A DNA stretch of 64,000 nt. It comes from Ralstonia pickettii DTP0602. GTDB taxonomy: Bacteria; Pseudomonadota; Gammaproteobacteria; Burkholderiales; Burkholderiaceae. The position numbers and the translations under genes are program-made. Numbering within the stretch: position 1 is the stretch's first letter; each line of letters starts with the position of its first letter. This document shows positions 48,170 through 56,656 of the stretch, piece by piece. The stretch is from contig CP006667.1 in the NCBI GenBank assembly GCA_000471925.1, positions 1,798,001 through 1,862,000 of the forward strand, in the 5' to 3' direction. The notes under the pieces are model-generated. The model was given only the letters and a program-made list of their open reading frames with translations. It was not told where the DNA came from and did no database searches.

Positions 48170-49945
48170 TTAGGGTTCTAGCACATAGGTACCGGGTGCG
48201 TCCGCGAGACCCGGGGCCGGCGCCTGTCGCGTGCAGCGCCCTGTCGAGTGGGCCACTAGCCAGTCATGCCACTCCGGCCACCAGGAACCCTCGCGGTACG
48301 CAGCTATGCTGAGGAATTGCTCCGGGCTCAGGTAGGGCGCGGCGGGCAATCGCGTATGCACATGGTAGCGCCGGCGCGGGTGGCCCGGTTCCGACACAAT
48401 GCCTGCGTTGTGGCCGCCCGAAGTCAGCAAGAAGGTCAGTTCGGCCTGGGTCAGCAAGTGCAGCTTGTACACGGAGCGCCAGGGAGAGACGTGGTCGTGT
48501 TCGGTGCCTACCACGAAGAGCGGGAGGTCGAGGTCCGACAGGGCGACAGGCTGTCCGCCGACGCACAGCTTGCCGGTGGCCAGCTCGTTGCCAAGGAACA
48601 GCTTGTGCAGGCATTCCGAATGCAGGCGGTAAGGCAGTCGCGTAGTGTCGCGGTTCCATGAGACCAGATCGTTGGCGCGCAAACGTTGGCCGAGCAGATA
48701 CTCGCTCATCACGCGCGACCAGATCAGGTCCTGGGCGTTGAGCATCTGAAAGGCAGCCTTCATCTGCGGCCCGTCCAGATATCCTTGGCTCCACATGAGG
48801 GAGTCCAGCGTTGCGAGCGAGCTCTTGTCGATGAACAGCCCCAGTTCGCCCGGATCATGGAAATCGGTTTCAGCCGCAAAGAGCGTCACGCTGGCCAATG
48901 ATCCGCCGGCGGCGTCGCGGGCCAGCATGGCAGCGCCCGTGGCAAGCAGGGTGCCGCCCAGGCAATACCCGGCGGCGTGGATGTGCGCGCCGTCGCAGCG
49001 GTCGTGCACGGTGTCGAGCGCAGCCAGAAGCCCGGCCTCCAGGTAGGTGTCAAGCCCGAACTCGCGGGCCGAGGCGTCCGGGTTCTTCCATGAGATCATG
49101 AACACGGTATGGCCGCTCTCGACCAGGTAGCGCACCAGTGAATCCTCGGGCTTCAGGTCGAGGATGTAATAGCGCATGATCCAGGACGGCACGATCAGCA
49201 CCGGCTCGCGCCAGGCCGTATCGGTGCCAGGGACGGGCGCATACTCGATCAGCTCGATCAGCGCGTTGCGGAACACCACCTTGCCGGGCGTCAGCGCCAC
49301 GTCGCGCCCGGGTAGAAATTCCAGCGCCGGGCGCCCAGCGGGCAGTCCGGGGACCTTTGACAGCAGCTCACTGGCGTCCTGCAGCCAGTGGCGGGCGCCT
49401 TGCAGGAAGTTGGTGCCGAAGGTGCTCGAGGTGGTCCTGGCAATAGTCGGACTCATCCACCAAACATTACCGGGCGCGAGGAGGTCAAGCCATTGCCGGG
49501 CGCAGAAGGCGACGATGTGCTGGTGATGGCGCGACAGGCCGTCGATATCCTGCGTCAGCGACTCCCAGAAGGCTTCGTTGCGCATGAACGCATCGCGCCA
49601 GCAACGATAAGGCCAGTCCTGCCAGCCGGCATCGGCAAAGCGCTGGTCGCTGACGTTTACGGACGGCGGCTCGGCCGCCGTCGGCAACAGCCGTGGCGAA
49701 TCCTCGATGCTGTGCTGCAGCCACGCCTGCCACGCCTGCACCACCTTTGCCGGGGAGATGCTGAGCTGCAGCGCCCAGTCGAGCCCGGCCAGGCTTGCCG
49801 AGATCACCGACAGGCCGCCGGTGGCGCGGGCCAGGCCGGCGCGGATCTGCTTGTCCAACCAGACTTGCGCCGGCATGGCGGGCTGCGGCGCGCATTCCGG
49901 CATGGCCGCCAGGCTGGGCGGCAACGCCCTGTCATCGATCCTCAT
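48170..49945 (-). CDS. phaC: class I poly(3-hydroxyalkanoate) synthase
   Basis: A 591-residue PHA synthase that polymerises 3-hydroxybutyryl-CoA on PHB granules. The lipase-like box 'AGYCLGGT' holds catalytic Cys328; Asp484 in 'GTEHDHVSP' and His512 in 'SGGHNAG' complete the triad. 'MSPTIARTTSSTFGTNFLQGARHWL' is the conserved N-terminal region of the family, somewhat diverged, so this is likely a second PHA synthase rather than the main one. Its ATG overlaps the phaB stop (ATGA). Order phasin-phaB-phaC gives a compact PHB unit that can sink reducing power. Confidence 0.93.
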   Translation of the reverse strand: MRIDDRALPPSLAAMPECAPQPAMPAQVWLDKQIRAGLARATGGLSVISASLAGLDWALQLSISPAKVVQAWQAWLQHSIEDSPRLLPTAAEPPSVNVSDQRFADAGWQDWPYRCWRDAFMRNEAFWESLTQDIDGLSRHHQHIVAFCARQWLDLLAPGNVWWMSPTIARTTSSTFGTNFLQGARHWLQDASELLSKVPGLPAGRPALEFLPGRDVALTPGKVVFRNALIELIEYAPVPGTDTAWREPVLIVPSWIMRYYILDLKPEDSLVRYLVESGHTVFMISWKNPDASAREFGLDTYLEAGLLAALDTVHDRCDGAHIHAAGYCLGGTLLATGAAMLARDAAGGSLASVTLFAAETDFHDPGELGLFIDKSSLATLDSLMWSQGYLDGPQMKAAFQMLNAQDLIWSRVMSEYLLGQRLRANDLVSWNRDTTRLPYRLHSECLHKLFLGNELATGKLCVGGQPVALSDLDLPLFVVGTEHDHVSPWRSVYKLHLLTQAELTFLLTSGGHNAGIVSEPGHPRRRYHVHTRLPAAPYLSPEQFLSIAAYREGSWWPEWHDWLVAHSTGRCTRQAPAPGLADAPGTYVLEP

Positions 49946-50688
49946 TGCAGGTGTTGCCCTCCGTTGATCGCAAAGTTGGCGCCAGTGACAAAGGCCCCGT
50001 CATCGCCGCACAGGTAAGAGATCATTGCCGCGACCTCGGCTGGCTTGCCGAGCCGGCCGACCGGGATGGTCGGCAACACGTCCCGCTCGAGGATCTCCGC
50101 GGGCATGTCCGTCACCATGTGTGTATCCAGGTAGCCCGGCGAAACCGTGTTGACGGTGATGCCTTTGCGCGCGAGTTCCAGCGCCAGCGCCTTGGTGAAG
50201 CCATGTACCCCCGCCTTGGCGGCGGCATAGTTGGTCTGGCCAAAAGCGCCTCGCGAGGCATTGACCGAAGAGATATTGACGATCCGGCCCCAAGCGCGCG
50301 CCATCATCGGCTCAACCAGCGGGCGCGTCATATGGAAGAGCGAGTCGAGGTCCGTGCGCAGCACGAAGTCCCAGTCAGCCTTGTCCATCTTGCGCAGGGT
50401 CCGGTCGCGCGTGACCCCGGCATTGTTGATCAGAATGTCGACGTCGCCGACCTCGCTGCGCACGTGCGACACGCAGCGCTGGCAGGACGCGAAGTCCGTC
50501 ACGTCGACCGGGAATGCCGCAAACTCGCGGCCGGCGTTGCGTTGCGCGCCGAGCCATTGGGCCACGTGGTCATTGTGTTCGGAGTGCGTCACCACGACGC
50601 GTACGCCGTCGGCCAGAAGCCGCACGGCAATGGCTTCGCCGAGGCCGCCCATGCCTCCCGTCACCAGGGCAATGCGTTGCCCGGCCAT
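49942..50688 (-). CDS. phaB: acetoacetyl-CoA reductase
   Basis: A 248-residue short-chain dehydrogenase that reduces acetoacetyl-CoA to 3-hydroxybutyryl-CoA with NADPH. 'VTGGMGGLGEAIAVRL' is the coenzyme loop, 'NISSVNASRGAFGQTNYAAAKAG' holds the Ser, Tyr and Lys of the active site, and 'TVSPGYLDTHMV' is typical of PhaB. It starts four bases after the phasin stop and overlaps phaC at its end. No phaA thiolase is in the window. Confidence 0.93.
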   Translation of the reverse strand: MAGQRIALVTGGMGGLGEAIAVRLLADGVRVVVTHSEHNDHVAQWLGAQRNAGREFAAFPVDVTDFASCQRCVSHVRSEVGDVDILINNAGVTRDRTLRKMDKADWDFVLRTDLDSLFHMTRPLVEPMMARAWGRIVNISSVNASRGAFGQTNYAAAKAGVHGFTKALALELARKGITVNTVSPGYLDTHMVTDMPAEILERDVLPTIPVGRLGKPAEVAAMISYLCGDDGAFVTGANFAINGGQHLQ

Positions 50689-50692
50689 CTCG

Positions 50693-51172
50693 TCAGCTCC
50701 GTGCCGCGCCGGCCGGGCGCGCCTGGGCCTTCGCGCCTGGGGTAGGGACGGCCATCAGGCGGCCGACGTTGTCGAACATCTCGCGCGCCGATTCCGCAAA
50801 GGGCGCGTAGCCGCCTCCCTCCACCATGACCTTGCGCTGGTAGTCCTGCCAGGCTTCAGTCGACTCGCGCAGGTGCTCCATGAAAGCCGAGGCCATTTCA
50901 ACGTAAAGGGTGCCAAAGTCTCGTGCATGCGCGGCGTTGCGCTCAACCTGCGCGGCCAGAATTTGAGCGGGCAGGCCATGGAAGGCGTTCCAGTCGGGTG
51001 CGTCGGTGACGCGCGCGAGCGCCTGCCGGGCGCCCTTGATGTCCTCGTCCAGGGCCGTGAGGCGGAGTCTGAGCAGCATCTGGCGCGATTCTTCCCAGCG
51101 CAGCCATATGCGCAGGGCGGACTGCTCGGCGCAGCGCGCGAGTTCGAAGGCGGGATCGGTCTGGTCTGGCAT
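50693..51172 (-). CDS. phasin family protein
   Basis: A 159-residue mostly helical protein fitting a phasin, which coats PHB granules. 'MASAFMEHLRESTEAWQDYQRKVM' and the amphipathic helices 'ESRQMLLRLRLTALDEDIKGARQAL' support it, as does position directly before phaB and phaC. AGGAG precedes the ATG at 51172. The Ala/Pro-rich tail 'GAKAQARPAGAA' is also phasin-like. An FNR-like promoter is at 51229-51270. Confidence 0.82.
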   Translation of the reverse strand: MPDQTDPAFELARCAEQSALRIWLRWEESRQMLLRLRLTALDEDIKGARQALARVTDAPDWNAFHGLPAQILAAQVERNAAHARDFGTLYVEMASAFMEHLRESTEAWQDYQRKVMVEGGGYAPFAESAREMFDNVGRLMAVPTPGAKAQARPAGAARS

Positions 51173-51228
51173 GGTGGGACTCCTATAGTCAAGCGGCTGG
51201 CCTGCCCCGGGGCGCGCAGGTCTGGATA

Positions 51229-51270
51229 AGTCTAGGAGGGCGACCCTGGCGGGAGATTGATGTATCGCAA
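51229..51270 (-). promoter_or_regulatory. FNR-like promoter for the phasin-phaBC operon
   Basis: TTGAT-GTAT-CGCAA at 51257-51270 with TAGACT on the minus strand at 51229-51234 (22-nt gap, one more than usual), 57 bases ahead of the phasin start. Confidence 0.55.
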
Positions 51271-51532
51271 GGAGTGCGCAATGCGTCGGGGGGCGCGGCA
51301 TCGCCAAGCCGCGCCTGCGTTGGTCAGAGCACAGGGGTCGCATGGCCGGCGGCCTGCGCATTGTGGCCGGACGCCCAGCGAGACAAGGCCGAGCAGGAGC
51401 CGAGACCGAGATGTCCTGTTACACGCCACGAGCAAACGGGCGTTCCTTTGATCCATCCCAAACTGCAGGGCCGGCTCACCGCCTACGGTAATCCCAAGGG
51501 GCCGGGCCGACCCCATCCATCTGGAGCACGAC

Positions 51533-52138
51533 GTGACACATCCCATCGTTTTATCCGAAGCCAGCGTGGAATACCTCAAGCTGCCGGCGCCGCAGACCGA
51601 AGGCGGAATGCCGCTGCTGACGGCTCTGCAGCAGCGCCGCTCGACCCGGCACTTTGCCCCGCGGAGCCTGGATGACGCGCTGCTGTCGTCCTTGCTGTGG
51701 GCCGCTTTCGGGGTCAATCGCCCGGGCACCGGCCTGCGCACCGCGCCCTCGACCCGCAACTGGCAGGAAATTGACTTGTACGTGGCGCTGCGCGACGGCC
51801 TGTATGTGCTCGAACCGGCGGACTGGCGCCTTCGGCTGATCATCGGCGAAGACCTGCGTGCGGCCACCGGCCTGCAGGAATATGTTGCCGAGGTGCCATT
51901 GAACCTCGTCTACGTCAGCCGGCTCTCCAGGCTCGACGAGACCGACAAGCCGCTGCGCCAGTTCTATACCGCGCTGGACACGGGGTATATCAGCCAGAAT
52001 GTCTACCTCTTCTGCGCTGCGTCCGGCCTGGCCACGGTGGCGCGCGGCCTGCTGGACCGCCGCGCACTGGCCACCGCCATGCGGCTGGAGCCCGACCAGC
52101 GCGTGATCCTGGCCCAGAGCGTGGGCTACCCGGCGTAA
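51533..52138 (+). CDS. nitroreductase family protein (SagB/ThcOx-like)
   Basis: A 201-residue FMN-dependent nitroreductase-fold protein. 'LQQRRSTRHFAPRSLDDALLSSLLWAAFGVNRPGTGLRTAPSTRNWQEI' carries the R-x-S-x-R FMN-phosphate contact and the typical 'WAA.G.NR....RTAPSA' run. The closing part is 'DTGYISQNVYLFCAASGLATV'. GTG 51533 has GGAG upstream. A paralogue is broken at 63266-63933. It is followed by a phosphoribosyltransferase. It may reduce quinones, nitro compounds or tetrapyrrole-like substrates; unknown. Confidence 0.85.
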   Translation: MTHPIVLSEASVEYLKLPAPQTEGGMPLLTALQQRRSTRHFAPRSLDDALLSSLLWAAFGVNRPGTGLRTAPSTRNWQEIDLYVALRDGLYVLEPADWRLRLIIGEDLRAATGLQEYVAEVPLNLVYVSRLSRLDETDKPLRQFYTALDTGYISQNVYLFCAASGLATVARGLLDRRALATAMRLEPDQRVILAQSVGYPA

Positions 52139-52168
52139 GTCGACACGCGCTACCACAGGAGGGCAACC

Positions 52169-52795
52169 ATGCCATTCATGGACAGGGCCGATGCCGCCGC
52201 ACAACTGGCGCGTGCGCTCGCCGGCCACGCAGGAAAGCGGCCGCTGGTGCTGGCCGTGCCCCGCGGCGCAGTGCCGATGGGTGCCATCATTGCCGACGCG
52301 CTCGGCGCCGACCTTGACGTCGTGCTCGTGCGCAAGCTCGGCGCGCCGGGCAACTCGGAGTTCGCCATCGGCGCCGTGGACGAGAGCGGCTGGACCTATC
52401 TCACGCCCTATGCTGCGGCGGCAGGCGCCGACAGCGAATACGTCGACCGCGAGCGCGCGGCCCAGCTTGGAGTGCTGCGGCGGCGCCGCGCCGACTACAC
52501 ACCGGGCCGGGAGCCGGTCCGCGCCACCGGTCGCGTGGTCATCGTCGTGGACGACGGCCTGGCGACCGGGGCCTCGATGATCGCCGCGCTGCACGCCATC
52601 CGCGAGCAGAAGCCCGCGCGGCTGATCTGCGCGGTGCCGGTGGCGCCGCCGCGGACGCTGGAGCTGTTGCAGCCCTATGCCGACGAGGTGGTGTGCCTGG
52701 AGACGCCGGCCGGCTTCCGGGCAGTCGGGCAGTTCTACCGCGACTTTTCGCAGGTCGAGGATGCGGAGGTAGTGGCATGCCTGAAAGGGCGGTAA
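52169..52795 (+). CDS. phosphoribosyltransferase family protein
   Basis: A 208-residue PRTase with the PRPP loop 'VVIVVDDGLATGASM' (residues ~115-129) and the N-terminal 'VLAVPRGAVPMGAIIADALGADLDVVLVRKLGAPGNSEFAIGAV' typical of the stand-alone PRTases of stress clusters. AGGAGGG precedes the ATG. It is not clearly a purine or pyrimidine enzyme. It stands between a nitroreductase and a BON gene, and with PRPP synthetase and pncB in the window. Confidence 0.9.
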   Translation: MPFMDRADAAAQLARALAGHAGKRPLVLAVPRGAVPMGAIIADALGADLDVVLVRKLGAPGNSEFAIGAVDESGWTYLTPYAAAAGADSEYVDRERAAQLGVLRRRRADYTPGREPVRATGRVVIVVDDGLATGASMIAALHAIREQKPARLICAVPVAPPRTLELLQPYADEVVCLETPAGFRAVGQFYRDFSQVEDAEVVACLKGR

Positions 52796-52820
52796 AACGC
52801 GCGCACGCGAGGAGGCATCC

Positions 52821-53477
52821 ATGAAGGGCGACAGGCAGCTGCAGCAAGACGTGACCGAGGCGCTGATCTGGGATCCGGCGGTCCATGGCAACGAAATCGG
52901 GGTCCAGGTCCAGGACGGCGTCGTCACGCTGACCGGGCACCTTGGCACCTTTGCCGAGAAGTACTCGGCGGAAGCGGCCGTCAGGCGCATCCCCGGCGTG
53001 CGGGCGCTGGCCGTGGAACTGGACGTTCACCTGCCCGACGATGCGCGCCGCACCGATGCGGACATTGCCCGGGCCGCGGCCAACGTGCTGTCCTGGGATG
53101 CGATGGTGCCGGCCGACCGTATCCGGATCCTGGTCGAACACGGCGTGGTGACCCTGAGCGGCGATGTCGACTGGTACTACCAGCGCACCGCCGCCGAGCA
53201 CGCCGTGGCCGGACTGTTCGGCGTGGTCGGGGTCACCAATGCGCTCGCCATCCGGCCTCGTGCCGACAAGCAGGACGTGGCGGCACGGATCCAGGCGGCC
53301 ATCGCACGCCAGGCCGCCAGCGACGCCGACCAGGTGACCGTGACGGTGAGGGATGGCGCTGTGACGCTGACCGGCACTCTGCCCACGCTGGCGGAGCGCG
53401 AGGCGGCATTCGAAGCGGCCTGGTCTGCGCCGGGCGTCAGCGCGGTCGTCAACCAGATCGAAGTCAGGCCCGGCTAG
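52821..53477 (+). CDS. triple BON-domain protein
   Basis: A 218-residue three-BON protein closely paralogous to that at 16202-16855 (both begin MKGD.QL.Q.V.E and share 'LPDDA.RTDADIARAA.N'). No signal peptide. AGGAGG precedes the ATG. It ends the plus-strand group nitroreductase-PRTase-BON and converges on pncB 24 bases away. Confidence 0.88.
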   Translation: MKGDRQLQQDVTEALIWDPAVHGNEIGVQVQDGVVTLTGHLGTFAEKYSAEAAVRRIPGVRALAVELDVHLPDDARRTDADIARAAANVLSWDAMVPADRIRILVEHGVVTLSGDVDWYYQRTAAEHAVAGLFGVVGVTNALAIRPRADKQDVAARIQAAIARQAASDADQVTVTVRDGAVTLTGTLPTLAEREAAFEAAWSAPGVSAVVNQIEVRPG

Positions 53478-53501
53478 CTCAGGCATGGCGCCCTTGCCGC
53501 A

Positions 53502-54872
53502 CTACTGGGGCGTCGCTGCCGGGCTGGCCTGCGCGGTCAGCGCATCGGCAGCGCGCGCCAGGTCCTGCAGGGCAGTGCTGACGGTGACCGGATAGGGTGC
53601 CGACGGCTCCAGCGCGCGCAGGGCAGCGGGCAGCGCGGCCAGTTGCCTTGCGGCATAGGCCCGGCTGGTGAGCAGCGACACCTCTGGCGCCACACGCCGG
53701 CCACGCGCCATGCAAGGCTGCATCAGCGGCAGCCCGTCACAGGCATCCCCCTCGATCGTCAGCGTATCGCCGAGCATGGTGCCGTCGGCGCCATAGCGGC
53801 GGTAGGACTGCTTGCGGCCAGGCCAGGTGGCCTTGCCTTCCGAGCGCTTGCGCCGCGGCAGGCCCGCGTACTCGGTCAGCTTGTATGCACAATCGAGATA
53901 CGGGGCGTCGGCCGAGGTGTTCATGCACGTGCCGACCCCGAAACCGTCAATGGGCGCGCCCGCTGCGACCAGGTCGCGGACGCGATACTCGTCCAGGTTG
54001 CCGCTGGCAAAGATGCCGATCGACTGCAGGCCGGCGCCGTCGAGGATGGCGCGCACCCGGCGCGCATGCGCGCCGAGGTCGCCGCTGTCGATGCGCACCG
54101 CCTTGACGGCGATCCCGCTGGCGCGCAGCGTCGCGGCCAGTGCCGTCACCTTGTGCGCAGCGGCCTCGGTATCGTAAGTGTCGATCAGCAGCGTGGCGTT
54201 GTCCGGCTGCGAGCGCGCGAACGACGCGAAGGCCTCGGCCTCGTCCAAGTGCGCCTGCACATAGGAATGCGCCATGGTGCCGTACGACGGGATGGCGAAG
54301 CGCACACCGGCCAGCAGCGTCGCGGTGCCGGTGAACCCCGCCAGATAGCTGGCCCGGGCCGACAGCAGGCCGGCTTCGGCGCCGTGCGCGCGGCGCAGTC
54401 CGAAATCGACCAGCATGCGCCCCGACCCCGCCAGCACCACGCGCGCCGCCTTGCTGGCCACGATGGTCTCGTAGTGCAGCAGGTTCATGACCCGGCTTTC
54501 GACCAGCTGGGCCTGCTGGATCGGCGCGGTAATGCGCAGGATGGGCTCGTCCGGGAAGAACACCGTGCCCTCCGGCATGGCCTGGACATCCCCGCTGAAG
54601 CGGAAGTGCGTAAGCGATTGCAGGAACGCCGGGCTGAAATGCCCGGTCGACGCCAGTTGGTCGAGGTCGTCCACGCTGAAGCGCAGCCGTTCCAGGTAGG
54701 CGAGCACCTGTTCCAGTCCCGCGGCCAGCAGGAAGTTCCTGCCCGGCGGCAGCTTGCGGACGAAGAACTCGAAGCTGGCGATATCGTGCATGCCGCTGTC
54801 GAAGTACGCCTGCATCATGGTGAACTCGTACAGGTCGGTCAGCAGCGGGCTTTCGCTATCGATGGTAGTCAT
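53502..54872 (-). CDS. pncB: nicotinate phosphoribosyltransferase
   Basis: A 456-residue NAPRTase, which makes nicotinate mononucleotide from nicotinate and PRPP in NAD salvage. 'LLTDLYEFTMMQAYFDSG' at the N-terminus, 'FFVRKLPPGRNFLLAAGLEQ', 'DFGLRRAHGAEAG', 'GTMAHSYVQAHLDEAEAF' and 'IRIDSGDLGAHARRVR' are signature segments. It starts 24 bases after the GroEL paralogue's stop and is the last gene of the ftsH-groEL run. Its presence ties the locus to NAD supply during stress. Confidence 0.94.
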   Translation of the reverse strand: MTTIDSESPLLTDLYEFTMMQAYFDSGMHDIASFEFFVRKLPPGRNFLLAAGLEQVLAYLERLRFSVDDLDQLASTGHFSPAFLQSLTHFRFSGDVQAMPEGTVFFPDEPILRITAPIQQAQLVESRVMNLLHYETIVASKAARVVLAGSGRMLVDFGLRRAHGAEAGLLSARASYLAGFTGTATLLAGVRFAIPSYGTMAHSYVQAHLDEAEAFASFARSQPDNATLLIDTYDTEAAAHKVTALAATLRASGIAVKAVRIDSGDLGAHARRVRAILDGAGLQSIGIFASGNLDEYRVRDLVAAGAPIDGFGVGTCMNTSADAPYLDCAYKLTEYAGLPRRKRSEGKATWPGRKQSYRRYGADGTMLGDTLTIEGDACDGLPLMQPCMARGRRVAPEVSLLTSRAYAARQLAALPAALRALEPSAPYPVTVSTALQDLARAADALTAQASPAATPQ

Positions 54873-54896
54873 GGCGGCTCACGCAGGCAGCGTTGC

Positions 54897-56534
54897 TCAG
54901 TAATCTTCGCCGAACATCGACAACCCCGGGCGCGTGCCGGCATCGCCATGGCCGGCAGGGCTGCGCTGGATCGCGATCATGCAGTCCGTCGTCAGCAGCA
55001 GGGAGGCGATCGAGACGGCATTCTGCAGGGCCGTGCGCACCACCTTGACGGGGTCGATCACGCCCAGTTCGATCATGTCGCCATAGCGCTCGGTGCCGGC
55101 GTCGTAGCCGAGCGTGCCCGAGCCGGCGCACACCTGGTGCACCACTGCGTCGGCATCCGCGCCAGCGTTGGCGGCGATCTGCCGCATCGGCGCGGCCAGT
55201 GCCGCGTGGACGATGTGGCCGCCGGCGGCCTGCTCGGCATTCGGCGCCTGCCAGGCTTCGAGGGCGGCGCGGGCGCGCAGCAGTGCCACGCCGCCGCCGG
55301 CGACGATGCCCTCGTCCACCGCGGCGCGGGTGGCGTGCAACGCATCCTGGAAGCGGTTCTTGCGCTCGTGCAGCGCGCTCTCCGTTGCCGCACCCACCTT
55401 GATCACGGCCACGCCGCCGGCCAGCCGGGCCAGGCGCCGCTGCAGGGCCTCGCGCTCATAGTCCGAGCGCACCTCGTCCAGGCGCAGGCGCAGGGCGGCA
55501 ATGCGCTCGGCCACGCGCGGCCGTTCGTCACCGGAGGCGATCAGGGTGGTGGTGTCCTTGTTGACCTCCACGCGGCGGGCTTCGCCAAGCTGTTCCAGGG
55601 TGACGTGCTCGAGCGAGATGCCGGCCTGTGGCGAGACCACGGTGGCGCCGGTCAGCGCGGCGAGGTCGCCCAGCTGCTCGGTACGCGAGTCGCCGAAACC
55701 CGGCGACTTGACCGCGCAGCTCTTCAGCGCGCCGCGCAGGTTGTTGACCACGAGCGTGGCCAGGGCCTCGCCCTCCACGTCGTTGGCGATGACCAGCAAG
55801 GGCCGGCCGGCGCGGCTCACGGCTTCCAGGACCGGAAGCAGTTGCGCGATCGCGGAAATGTTCGCGTCGCACAGCAGCACCAATGGTGACTCCAGCACGA
55901 CGGCACGGCTCTCGTTGGTCGCGAACAAGGGCGAGAGGTAGCCACGATCGATCAGCGCGCCGTCGGCGATGTCGAGTGCGTCGTCCAGCTTGGAGCCATC
56001 CTCCACGCTGATCGCACCATCCTTGCCGACCCGCTCGACAGCCTGCGCCACCAGCGTGCCGACGGTCTGGTCGCCGCTGGCCGAGATCGTGGCGATCTGG
56101 CGCATCTCGTCGGTACTGCCGCAGGGCCGGGCACTCTCCAGCAAGGCGCTGGCGATCAGCTTGCCGGCGGCCTCGATGCCGCGCTTGAGTTGCATGGGGT
56201 CGTGGCCGGCTTCGACGTATTTCACGCCTTCAGCCACGATCGCGTGGGCCAGCGTGGTCGCGGTCGTGGTGCCGTCGCCGGCGATCTCGCTGGTGCGCAC
56301 CGCGGCCTCGCAAAGCAGGCGGGCGCCCATGTCGGCGAACGGGTTGGCCAGCGTCACCGACTTCGCCACGACCACGCCGGAATTGGCGACCAGCGGCACC
56401 ATGTCGGGCCGCTCCACGATCACGTTGCGGCCGCCCGGACCCAGCGTCACCTTGACCGCGTGGGCCAGTTGTTGCACGCCGCTCAGCATCATGCGGCGCG
56501 CGCCCTGGTGGAAGATAAGTGTTCTTGCAGGCAT
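54897..56534 (-). CDS. GroEL-like chaperonin paralogue
   Basis: A 545-residue chaperonin subunit. 'VKVTLGPGGRNVIVERP', 'AGDGTTTATTLAHAIV' (ATP site) and 'AAVDEGIVAGGGVALLRA' are GroEL signatures. It lacks the Gly-Met repeat tail, ending 'GLSMFGEDY', and no groES is next to it. It is therefore a specialised or stress-induced paralogue, probably cytoplasmic. ATG 56534 follows CGGAG. It has its own FNR-like promoter at 56576-56616, in addition to possible read-through from the ftsH-like gene. Confidence 0.92.
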   Translation of the reverse strand: MPARTLIFHQGARRMMLSGVQQLAHAVKVTLGPGGRNVIVERPDMVPLVANSGVVVAKSVTLANPFADMGARLLCEAAVRTSEIAGDGTTTATTLAHAIVAEGVKYVEAGHDPMQLKRGIEAAGKLIASALLESARPCGSTDEMRQIATISASGDQTVGTLVAQAVERVGKDGAISVEDGSKLDDALDIADGALIDRGYLSPLFATNESRAVVLESPLVLLCDANISAIAQLLPVLEAVSRAGRPLLVIANDVEGEALATLVVNNLRGALKSCAVKSPGFGDSRTEQLGDLAALTGATVVSPQAGISLEHVTLEQLGEARRVEVNKDTTTLIASGDERPRVAERIAALRLRLDEVRSDYEREALQRRLARLAGGVAVIKVGAATESALHERKNRFQDALHATRAAVDEGIVAGGGVALLRARAALEAWQAPNAEQAAGGHIVHAALAAPMRQIAANAGADADAVVHQVCAGSGTLGYDAGTERYGDMIELGVIDPVKVVRTALQNAVSIASLLLTTDCMIAIQRSPAGHGDAGTRPGLSMFGEDY

Positions 56535-56575
56535 TACGATCTCCGCATTGGCAATGAGTGGGTCTGGCACGCTTT

Positions 56576-56616
56576 ACGGTAGTGGCCATCCCGGCCTGCA
56601 CGTTGATGCAACGCAA
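56576..56616 (-). promoter_or_regulatory. FNR-like promoter for the groEL paralogue
   Basis: TTGAT-GCAA-CGCAA at 56603-56616 with TACCGT 21 nt away on the minus strand (56576-56581), about 42 bases ahead of the start codon. Confidence 0.55.
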
Positions 56617-56656
56617 GCGCCAGGGTCGCGGCCGCTGACTGTAATGGGCGTGCGCT

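Noticed and set aside
51551..52990. 479-codon minus-strand frame
   Set aside because: It is the complement of the nitroreductase, phosphoribosyltransferase and BON genes, which have clear family motifs.
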